This document shows positions 17,052 through 24,818 of a stretch of DNA of 64,000 nucleotides, one piece after another. A program made the translations under genes and the position numbers. How positions within the stretch are numbered: position 1 is the stretch's first letter; each line of letters begins with the position of its first letter. Location: positions 1 through 64,000 of the forward strand of contig JAXGQR010000011.1 of the NCBI GenBank assembly GCA_040766325.1, written 5' to 3'. Below the pieces are notes generated by a model that saw only the letters and a program-made list of their open reading frames with translations, was not told the origin of the DNA and ran no database searches. Origin of the DNA: Dehalobacterium sp040766325 (GTDB taxonomy: Bacteria; Bacillota; Dehalobacteriia; Dehalobacteriales; Dehalobacteriaceae).

Positions 17052-18005
17052 TCATGTGACAATTATCTTGACAGGATCTTGATGTTCCATGAATCGTTTT
17101 CTTTCCAAGGCCCGTTCTGTGAGCTGAAGCCAAACAAGGGCAGCTAAAACAAGGATAATTCCGAATATTTGAAAAGGAACTAGGCTCTGTCCAAATATTA
17201 TCAATCCTAATATGGAGGCAACCACCGGGTCAAGACTGTACATAATGATCACTAATGGTGCTTCTAAGTATCCATAAGCAGTCATCAGGAAATAGTAGCT
17301 TGACACCATAGGAATCAGCCCAAGCCCTATAACTGCCAGAATCGCCGGGATCCCATGCACTCCGACATTGACTTGAATCTCGTTGACTACACTCCAGGGA
17401 GGATTGATAAAAGATAAAATGATCACGGCAAACAAGTTGGTATACATCAAATATGCATCATAATCATAGCCCAAATCCACGGCATATTTGCAAAGAAGAA
17501 ACCCGCCGGCAAAAGAAAAGACCACGATTGCCATCCAGAAAAGCCCTGCTGCCGAGGCAGCAAGTGTACCAAACACATTCAGAATAAAAGCTATGCCAAT
17601 AATTGTTGCAATCCCAGAGATGATTTTGATGGGAGTAATTTTATTTTTCCAGATAATACGCGAGAAAATCACAACAATAAAATAATTTAGGAAAGTTAAA
17701 ATTGAAGCGACTCCTAAAGGCACTCCTTTGCTTAGTGCCACCGCATAGCACCACGTCGAACCGATCACACCAACAACACCCACTGAAATATACAAAATTA
17801 TCCTTCTAATATCAACTTTTAATACCTGGGGTTTGAGAATCAAAATTCGGCACAAGAAAAAGATGACCATTAACCCCGGGCCTAGAATGCCAATCCCTGT
17901 TTCACTGAACCCCATACCACTTAAAACACCAACAAAGGTGCCGAAGGTGCCCCAACACACACCCGCCAATGTAGCAAAAACGAATCCTCTCATGGTATTC
18001 GTCAT
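17052..18005 (-). CDS. EamA/DMT-family transporter, probably part of MttB module 1
   Basis: 317 residues, ATG preceded by GGGGG. About ten hydrophobic helices in two repeated halves, the EamA (drug/metabolite transporter) plan: the first begins GFVFATLAGVCWGTFGTFVG, the second near residue 150 (AASAAGLFWMAIVVFSFAGG). A short basic tail follows (ERKRFMEHQDPVKIIVT). DMT proteins export or import small metabolites, and the substrate cannot be read from sequence. It lies downstream of mttB copy 1 on the same strand, in the position that the MFS transporter occupies after mttB copy 2. This suggests uptake or export of the methylated compound or its product. The 131-base gap contains a large hairpin, so co-transcription is not certain. 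Confidence 0.85.
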   Translation of the reverse strand: MTNTMRGFVFATLAGVCWGTFGTFVGVLSGMGFSETGIGILGPGLMVIFFLCRILILKPQVLKVDIRRIILYISVGVVGVIGSTWCYAVALSKGVPLGVASILTFLNYFIVVIFSRIIWKNKITPIKIISGIATIIGIAFILNVFGTLAASAAGLFWMAIVVFSFAGGFLLCKYAVDLGYDYDAYLMYTNLFAVIILSFINPPWSVVNEIQVNVGVHGIPAILAVIGLGLIPMVSSYYFLMTAYGYLEAPLVIIMYSLDPVVASILGLIIFGQSLVPFQIFGIILVLAALVWLQLTERALERKRFMEHQDPVKIIVT

Positions 18006-18062
18006 TGATAATTCCCCCTACTTTATTATTTATCTCTAGGCAAACGGAAAACCTCAAGTACT

Positions 18063-18120
18063 AAGCTGTGTTGCCCGAAAAAAGTGGGACCCTGCCCATT
18101 TTTATCGGTTAACACAGCTT
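18063..18120. repeat. Large imperfect palindrome (58 bp) between mttB copy 1 and the EamA transporter
   Basis: Outer arms AAGCTGTGTT (18063-18072) and AACACAGCTT (18111-18120) are perfect complements. Inside, CCGA-AAAA-TGGG pairs with CCCA-TTTT-TCGG around a small loop. The T run lies on the plus-strand side, so it does not look like a normal terminator for the minus-strand mttB. It may be a REP- or MITE-like palindrome or an RNA-processing hairpin. Confidence 0.55.
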
Positions 18121-18136
18121 ATTTTTTTATCCTGAT

Positions 18137-19618
18137 TTATTTTTTCTTTACAATCAGTTCCTTATCTGCATCCAATACAATTTGATGGATCATCTCTTTT
18201 TGCGCTTCCGATAATACTTGGGGGTGATAAGTTTCCAGAATCCGACGCGCTTCTTCATCAGCTTTTAGCGCCATATCCTTGGCACCCCTTGTAATCCATT
18301 CCTCACGGTTATGACGATCCATAATTTTGGGGGCGGACTGCATCTCTTTAAACAGCCGATATGTATGTTCTTCTCCGAGATATTGTCCCTTAATGCCCAC
18401 ACTATGAATAACATCAAGAGCAAGGGTCTCTTCATTTACCGGTACACCCTCTAAAACGGTTTTAATCATACGCACAAGATCAGCGTCGGCGACTACTTGA
18501 CCTAGATTCATGGTAATACCACTCTCCAACATGCCTGGTCCGTAGATCATATTAGCTCCTGCTAACATGGGAAGGAGGGCTGTGAGAGTCTTTTCATAGC
18601 CGGTCTGCATATCAGGGACTTTACTATCAGTCTACCCACCGGCTACTAAGGTAGGAATATTATACATTCTGGCAAGACTTGCAACCCCGGCACTAATTAA
18701 CCCTAATTCCGGGCATCCCACCATAGCCGCAGCATTGTGCCTCATATCTAAGGTGCCGGTAGAAGTGCCGTAAACAAAGGGAGTTCCTTTATTGACTAAT
18801 TGGGAGAGAGTTAATGCTCCTAATATCTCCGCATTCATAACAACCAATGTACCGGCTAAAGTTACAGGACCCATTCCCCCGGACATTGCCATGGAAAGAA
18901 TCATTACAGGGACACGGGCTTTCGCCCCTTCAATAATAGCAGCTACCGGGCTATCAGGAATCGTTAACGGACTGATGGTGCACCCGCCAAGCATCATAAT
19001 AGGACGATCCTTTAATTGATCCATACCTCCGGCAGCAACAGCACCCATTTCCAACAAGATGTTAGCAGTTTTTTTATCTTCCGGGCTGGCTAAGACCGGT
19101 TTATTGGTATTGACCAGTGGCGCCTCAAAACCGTGAATACATGCTACAGCGGGATCAACATCTCTGGCTACCATGGTATCGAAAACAAAATCGTATTCAT
19201 CAATATAATCCACTAATCTGGCGCAATCTGCGATATCCTGTTTGGTTGTCTCCCTCAACTCTCCCGTGTAGGGATCTACAATTAAAATACCCAAGCCAAA
19301 GGGACAAACATAGACTCGGCCTTCTTCCAGGATAATATCATATTGAGGATCTTTTCCTGCCAAAAAGACACTGGCCGGAGCGCTTTTTATGGCATCCTCC
19401 ACCATGTAAGCAGGAATTTTCACTACATTATTCTTGCGATCAACGATGGCGCCGCCTTTTTCAAAATAGTCCAAAGCTTCTTCGTCGGTCACATGCAATC
19501 CGGTTCTCTCTAACACCTCTAAAGTGCCCAAATGTAAAAAATGCAGGTCATTTTCCGAGAATAATTGCATGCTTGCCCCGCTAAAAGTAGCATAGCCGGC
19601 ATTTTTGTTTCGTTTCAT
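18137..19618 (-). CDS. mttB: Trimethylamine methyltransferase MttB, pyrrolysine-containing, copy 1
   Basis: Read through the in-frame TAG at 18632-18634, this is one 493-residue protein with the amber codon at residue 329, close to the length and Pyl position of methanogen MttB. The sequence around it, VAGG-(TAG)-TDSKVPDMQTGYEKT, matches the family's Pyl site. The reading frame continues unchanged for another 164 codons of conserved MttB sequence (LPMLAGANMIYGPGMLESG). Start is ATG 19618, seven bases after GGGGG; the TTG at 19624 is too close to that site. MttB transfers a methyl group from trimethylamine to a cognate corrinoid protein, with Pyl in the active site. No corrinoid protein gene lies nearby. 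A sigma-54 promoter at 19724-19740 and an upstream activator gene suggest inducible expression. Trimethylamine is the likeliest substrate, but another methylated amine is possible. Confidence 0.92.
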
Positions 19619-19723
19619 GATCAATCCCCCTTTTTTATCTTTTCAATCAGACTTCCTTATTAGTAACCCCCTTTTAAGTCCGACTTAAAGGTATATTTAA
19701 TAGTGTTTCTTACTAATTTCTGA

Positions 19724-19740
19724 TGCAAAATCCTTGCCAA
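19724..19740 (-). promoter_or_regulatory. Sigma-54 promoter of mttB copy 1
   Basis: Minus strand TTGGCAAGGATTTTGCA: the -24 GG and -12 GC are separated by exactly ten bases, and both elements match the TGGCA/TTGCA consensus. It lies about 105 bases before the ATG. Confidence 0.85.
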
Positions 19741-19835
19741 CTAGCCGAAATGTATAATTGCTCTGGCATATCCTTGCTGTCCATGGCTTTAAAGGATTTT
19801 AAATATAATCGTACTTAGACAAAAAAATAAACTTG

Positions 19836-19917
19836 TGTAACGAAATATTACAACAAGTTCGCAAAATATTTGCAGCAGTAAGGTGTAAATAAATACTACG
19901 CGTAATAAAATATTACA
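19836..19917. promoter_or_regulatory. Pair of candidate enhancer (UAS) palindromes for the sigma-54 activator
   Basis: TGTAACGAAATATTACA (19836-19852) and CGTAATAAAATATTACA (19901-19917) share the pattern GTAA-N7-TTACA with the same AAATA centre. They sit about 100 and 165 bases upstream of the -24/-12 promoter, the usual range for NtrC-type activator sites. A third palindrome, GCAAAATATTTGC (19861-19873), lies between them. Confidence 0.6.
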
Positions 19918-19943
19918 TTTTTATGATTGAGGAACAATTATAT

Positions 19944-21393
19944 TTATCGCCTATGCCGCTTAATCTCTAATTTTTTTATTCTGTAATATAAAGATTCCCG
20001 ATAAACACCCAGTTCTTCTGCGGTTTTGGTGATATTTCCTTTGTTTCTTCGTAATCCTTCTTCAATGACCTCTTTTTCTACGGAAGCTAAAATATGATGC
20101 AGAGTCCCTGTATATGCTGTTTCCACTGACCGATTACCTTTTACTTTTAATAAAATTTCTCTAAAGTAAGATGGCAAATGATGCGTGTGTAATGTCTCCT
20201 CATGTTCCTCAACAAGATTCATGGAGCCCTCCATAAATTCTGCAATTCTCTAACATTTCCCGGCCATTGGTACTTTTCCAACAATTCAACAGGCCCAGAG
20301 AAATGTTAGAGACTAATAAACCATATTTGACATTATTTTTTTTCAAAAAATATTTGGCCAAAACAGGGATATCTCCTTTTCTCTCCCTTAACGGAGGAAC
20401 ATTGAGGGTCACTGTAGCCAGCCTAAAAAAGAGATCTGAACGCATTGTCTTATCTTTAATTGCAGCTAATGGATCAGTATTAGTAGCACTGATAATGCGG
20501 CAATTAATGGGGCGCATTTTTTTGCTACCAATCCTGCGCACAATTTTATCCTGAAGAACCCGTAATAGTTTTGCTTGCAGCCAAGGGGGCATTGAGTTAA
20601 TTTCATCTAAAAAAATGGTTCCGTCTTCCGACTGTTCAAAGAGACCAGGAGCATCCACCGCGCCGGAAAAGGCGCCTTTTACAGTACCAAAGAGCAGACT
20701 TTCAAGAAGGGTGTCCGGGATCGCAGCGCAGTTAACAGGCACAAAAGGCCCCTTCGAATAAAGACTTGTGTTGTGAATGCCCTGAGCAAAAAGTTCTTTT
20801 CCCGTTCCTGTCTCTCCAATAATCAACACCGGGGCATCCTGCACCGCCACCTTACGGGCCAGCGACACTGCCTCTCGGATTTTTGAACTGATCCCAATGA
20901 TATCATCTAGCAGGTATCGTGCGGCTCCATGATTAATTTCATCATTTTCCTCATGCAATAATCTTTTTAATTTCTAAGGTCTTACCAATAAACTCACCGA
21001 TGGTATTAAGATCCCGACCAATTGTGCAGACAGCAGCCAGTTCATTTTCATAATAATAGGGAAAGGCATTAATAATGATGTCGCTGTTTCGCCCATTGGG
21101 CAGGCTTAAATTAATATATTGATCAACTAAAGGTTTCCCTGTTTCAATGACAGTTTTCGTAACGATTTCCTGGAAGGTTGCCCCGGGAATACCTGAATAA
21201 ACCTGATTTTCCCTTTTACCCAATACCTCTTCCCTTTTCATCCCTTCCGTCTTTTCCACTTCCGTGTTATATAAAATAATTTCCCCTTTTTCATTGGTGA
21301 CATATACTCCTTCATTGATACTATCTATGATCGTTCTTAATAACTGATTTTCTTGTTTCAGCTGCTCTATTTCGTTTTTTTATTGTTTTCCAT
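19944..21393 (-). pseudogene. Sigma-54-dependent activator of MttB module 1, interrupted by four single-base indels
   Basis: Restoring four bases gives a 483-residue protein collinear with the intact regulator at 24819-26333. Its parts are an N-terminal coiled coil, a PAS domain (EGVYVTNEKGEIILYN), an AAA+ domain (Walker A GETGTGKELFAQ, GAFSGA loop, FLDEINSMP) and a Fis-type HTH (NITKTAEELGVYRESLYYRI). The start is ATG 21393, with GAGGGGG upstream. Disruptions: a T7 run at 21375-21381 (one base short), a T5 run at 20964-20968 (one base long), about 20280-20286 (one short) and 20235-20237 (one short). No in-frame nonsense codon remains after correction, and all sites are homopolymers or near them, so sequencing error is as likely as decay. 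If intact, it would sense a small molecule through PAS and activate mttB copy 1. Confidence 0.8.
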
Positions 21394-21512
21394 GAAATAG
21401 CCCCCTCACATGAAAAAGCTTCATTAGCAGTTTAAATCTCTATAATTGATTTCGGTAAAATTCATTTTAATCCTGCTCTTTGCTGAAAACGATCAATATG
21501 CTTATTTGTATG

Positions 21513-21553
21513 AAAAAAGAGGGTGTTGGAAAATTCCATTGCCCTCTTTTTTT
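21513..21553. terminator. Terminator between the MFS gene and the first activator gene
   Basis: AAAAAAGAGGG (21513-21523) pairs with CCCTCTTTTTTT (21542-21553). An inner GGAA/TTCC helix is possible, and both sides end in A/T runs. It follows the MFS gene on the minus strand. Confidence 0.75.
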
Positions 21554-21584
21554 ATCAGGTTTATATATATTTTCTCATATCTGT

Positions 21585-22829
21585 CTACGTCTCGAGAACG
21601 GTCTCCTTGCTTGGCACCGGTTTGCTGCCGCTGAGTCTAAAATAAATAACCACCCCGATGGCACAAATGATCATCACGATACCCAAAACATCAAACATAA
21701 AGCGCAAGGAATCGTTATGAAATATTCCGGCGATTAATGGTTGAACAAAGGTCGAGAGCACATAGGAAAAGAAGATGGTACTGTTAACAAGGGCACCGGT
21801 GAAAGTAATCAAGACTTTTGGTGGCGCCATGGTTGCTTCCTGGTAGAGGTAAGGTACCGATAGTCCAAAACCAATTCCCCAAATAATCGTTGATAGGATA
21901 ACTGTTGATAAGCTGTAGGAACGAGCCAACATCAGATAACCAACCCCGAAAGCGAGGAAAAATAAGGTAGCAGTATATTTATTAAATTTATTATAAAGGA
22001 ATCCGAATACAAGACTCACCACAACAATAGCAGCCGTAAGTATTCCATTGACCATGCCTGTGGCAGCAGCGTTTCCGATGCCCTCTCCTTCAATAAATAT
22101 CGATAAGAAAAGATACAGGGTATTTCCGACAACTTGGGAAAGAACCGTTATCACTACCAATGCCCAAACCGGTTTACCTAAGCGGGTTTTTTGTCCTGAT
22201 GCAGTTAAATTTGCCTCTTCCATTGCCCGACGTTCCTCTTCTTCTTCGGCTAGAAGTTCTTCAGATTTAGGGGGATTCTTCTTTAGTACAATGGCATGAT
22301 AGATCACAATTAAACCACACAAAAGATACACAGCAAAAGGCAGACGCCAGCTAATCACAGCTAAATATCCCGCCAAAACCGTTAACCCAATGGCAAGCAA
22401 ACTGCCCAGCGCATTATACAAACCCATAACATTTGCCCTGGCGCGACCTGAGAAATAATCTGCTACAATAGATGCTACCATGGCAGTGGCAAAACCGTTT
22501 CCGATCCCGACAACGGCTCGCGTAAAGAGAATATAGTTAAGATTGGCGAACAAGCCACCGGCTGCTCCACCAATTGTAAAAAGCGTAAATCCAATCAACA
22601 ACGCGCCCTTTTTGCTTAATTTTTTCTGTTCCACCAATTTACCCGCAATTAAGCTGGAGGGAATCACAAATAATGAAGATATCGTCAGGATGAAGCTGAT
22701 TAACGTGGGATTGGTTGAAGGTAAGGCATTGACGATACCCGACATATCAGGAATTAAGATATAAGTATCAGCCATAGGCGCAACACAAATTAATACAATG
22801 GCGATTAGAATAGGTATTTTCCCTTTCAT
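21585..22829 (-). CDS. Major facilitator superfamily transporter of MttB module 2
   Basis: 414 residues with twelve predicted helices in two halves. The loop between helices 2 and 3 carries a degenerate MFS motif A (GKLVEQKKLSKKGALLIG), and the charged central loop (SEELLAEEEEERRAMEEANL) separates the halves. The first helices (ILIAIVLICVAPMADTYIL) begin at the N-terminus with no signal peptide. It lies downstream of mttB copy 2 on the same strand, so it probably imports the methylated substrate or exports the demethylated product. The substrate cannot be read from sequence. Stop is TAG, followed by TAA seven codons later. Confidence 0.87.
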   Translation of the reverse strand: MKGKIPILIAIVLICVAPMADTYILIPDMSGIVNALPSTNPTLISFILTISSLFVIPSSLIAGKLVEQKKLSKKGALLIGFTLFTIGGAAGGLFANLNYILFTRAVVGIGNGFATAMVASIVADYFSGRARANVMGLYNALGSLLAIGLTVLAGYLAVISWRLPFAVYLLCGLIVIYHAIVLKKNPPKSEELLAEEEEERRAMEEANLTASGQKTRLGKPVWALVVITVLSQVVGNTLYLFLSIFIEGEGIGNAAATGMVNGILTAAIVVVSLVFGFLYNKFNKYTATLFFLAFGVGYLMLARSYSLSTVILSTIIWGIGFGLSVPYLYQEATMAPPKVLITFTGALVNSTIFFSYVLSTFVQPLIAGIFHNDSLRFMFDVLGIVMIICAIGVVIYFRLSGSKPVPSKETVLET

Positions 22830-22938
22830 CCAAATCCTCCTTTTTTCTCCTTAATTCTTTTCAGTAACCCTCCTTTTAGTCCGGTTAAGATTTTTTCAAA
22901 AATTATTTTTTCTTGCCTTCCAATTTAAGAATAATATT

Positions 22939-22966
22939 CAGGTAGAGCCCACCTGGACTCTACCTG
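22939..22966. repeat. Perfect inverted repeat between mttB copy 2 and the MFS gene
   Basis: CAGGTAGAG (22939-22947) and CTCTACCTG (22958-22966) around a ten-base loop. No T run follows on the minus strand, so it may be a processing or stability hairpin rather than a terminator. Confidence 0.55.
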
Positions 22967-22995
22967 GCTTAATCACAATAATCTTGGGATCTCTG

Positions 22996-24471
22996 TTACT
23001 TTCTGATCCCCATTTCTTTTTCAATTCCTTCAATGGTTAACCTTATTTCAGCAGAAACTTTCTCTGGAAGAGGAGTAGGTTTATGATTTTCTAAAATATT
23101 GATCGCCTCTTTACGCCCTCTTGAAATTAAACTGGACGTATCACTGGAGGCCCAAACATCTCGGGAATCACGATTGATAAATTTAGGATACACCTGAGCT
23201 GTTTTCATGTTATCTATAGTATGTTCTTCCATTAAGAAGTGTCCGCCGGCACCTACCTTTTGGATCACATCAACGGCCATACTCTGCTCATGCACAGGAA
23301 TTCCAGGAAGAATTCCTCTTATCATGCGGACAAGTTCATTGTCCACGACATATTGTTCGTAACTAAAGGTCATGCCCATATCCAGCATACCTGATCCGTA
23401 AATAATATTAGCACCTGCTAACATTGGCAACAGATATGTCAGGGTTTTTTCATGACCGGCCTGTACATCAGATTCTTTGCTGTCTGCCTACCCACCGGCA
23501 ACAAAGCTAGGCAGATTATAGAATTGAGCTAACTTTGCTACACCGGCACTGATCAGAGCAAGTTCCGGACTACCCACAGTAGCAACAGCTTTTCTTAAAT
23601 CAAGGTTTGTTGTCGAGCTTCCATATATCATGGGAGCACCTTTTCTGACCAATTGACTTAGCACGACACCGGTCAATACCTCCGCATTATGGGTAACTAA
23701 TGTACCCGCCAATGTGGCTGGTGCGGTACCCCCTGCCATAGCCATGGAAAGATTAAGGAAGGGAAGTCCCGCGTCGGCGTATTCAATAATACTTTCGCAT
23801 AAGGCTTCAGAATAAGTTAAAGGACTGATGGGGCAGCCACCACCGGTAATAATGGGACGATCCTTTAATTTTTCTTTGCCCCCGACAATTTTCCCCGCCA
23901 TTTCAATCAGCATTTGTGCGGAATGAGTATCTTCCGGGCTGGTAAATACATGCTTTGTCGTATTATTGATATGCCCTTCAAATGAGTGATAACAGACAGT
24001 TCGAGGATCAACATCCCGAGGAATCACCGTATCAAAACAAAAGTCCATTTGATCCAGGGCATCGGTAATAGTAGCTAACTGCTCAATATCCTTTTTCGTG
24101 GATTGTCTGTATTCGTCGGTATAAGGATCGATTACATTAACACCGGTACCAAAGGGAATAAAATTCACTCTGCCGTCTTCCAAAATGACATCATTTTTAG
24201 GATCTCTCCCAGCCAGTAATACTTTCCCCGGGGCAGTGCGGACAGCCTCTTCCACCATGTGGCCAGGAATTTTTACATTTTTCTTCTCTCGGTCTACTTG
24301 AGCCCCGCCTTTTTCAAAAATATCCATGGCTTTTTCACTTTGAACGTTAATTCCGTTCTTCTCCATTATCTCCAAAGTATTGGAATGGATAGCTTCTAGA
24401 TCATGATCCGTGAATAATTGAAGACCGCAACCAACAAATGTGCTATATCCGGCAGCTTCATTACGTATCAA
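22996..24471 (-). CDS. mttB: Trimethylamine methyltransferase MttB, pyrrolysine-containing, copy 2
   Basis: 491 residues when the in-frame TAG at 23488-23490 is read as residue 328. Context VAGG-(TAG)-ADSKESDVQAGHEKT aligns exactly with the amber site of copy 1, and the frame continues through LPMLAGANIIYGSGMLDMG to GIRK. The TTG start at 24471 has AGGAGG nine bases upstream. The two copies share the same architecture but differ throughout, so this is an old duplication or two separately acquired paralogues. A sigma-54 promoter lies at 24634-24650, with its activator gene immediately upstream and an MFS transporter downstream. Substrate could be trimethylamine or another methylated amine. Methyl transfer would need a corrinoid protein encoded outside the window. 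Confidence 0.92.
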
Positions 24472-24633
24472 TTAATCGCACCTCCTGTAATTTATTTCTT
24501 GATAAAACCCACCTCAATCATCAGATAATCCTTTATTTCCAGCCCCCTTTTATTCTTTTTATAAAGACCCGATTGACGTTATGATGGGATAATTCAATTA
24601 AATCGATAATTGAATTCTTCGTACTATTTATAT

Positions 24634-24650
24634 TGCAATATCTATGCCAA
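24634..24650 (-). promoter_or_regulatory. Sigma-54 promoter of mttB copy 2
   Basis: Minus strand TTGGCATAGATATTGCA: GG and GC are ten bases apart, a near-consensus -24/-12 element about 165 bases before the start codon. Confidence 0.85.
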
Positions 24651-24662
24651 AAAAGTGCAAAA

Positions 24663-24690
24663 TAAAAAACCCTTGACACGAGAGGGTTTC
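24663..24690 (-). terminator. Terminator of the intact sigma-54 activator gene
   Basis: On the minus strand AAACCCT (24683-24689) pairs with AGGGTTT (24667-24673), followed by TTTATTTT. It insulates the regulator transcript from the mttB promoter just downstream. Confidence 0.75.
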
Positions 24691-24731
24691 AAGGATTTAA
24701 AAAATTAAAATCTAACCACAAAAAATGCTTA

Positions 24732-24815
24732 GTGCATTTTATTTTTGCACCACACGGAAAATTCATGACAACCACTGTATGCATGTTATATTTGCATGCA
24801 AGTAAAGCATGCACT
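24732..24815. promoter_or_regulatory. Cluster of TGCAT/GTGCA repeats, candidate enhancer sites for MttB module 2
   Basis: GTGCA (24732-24736) faces TGCAC (24746-24750). GCATG or TGCATGC units recur at about 24779-24785, 24793-24800 and 24807-24813. They lie 80-165 bases upstream of the -24/-12 promoter and run up to the end of the activator gene. The sequence differs from the GTAA-N7-TTACA sites of module 1. Confidence 0.45.
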
Positions 24816-24818
24816 TTG

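Noticed and set aside
18137..18634. Reading mttB copy 1 as two separate genes or a pseudogene
   Set aside because: The frame resumes exactly after the TAG, length and motifs fit full-length MttB, and copy 2 has the same codon at the same place.
22996..23490. Reading mttB copy 2 as truncated by sequencing error
   Set aside because: No frameshift is needed; the amber codon falls at the known Pyl site.
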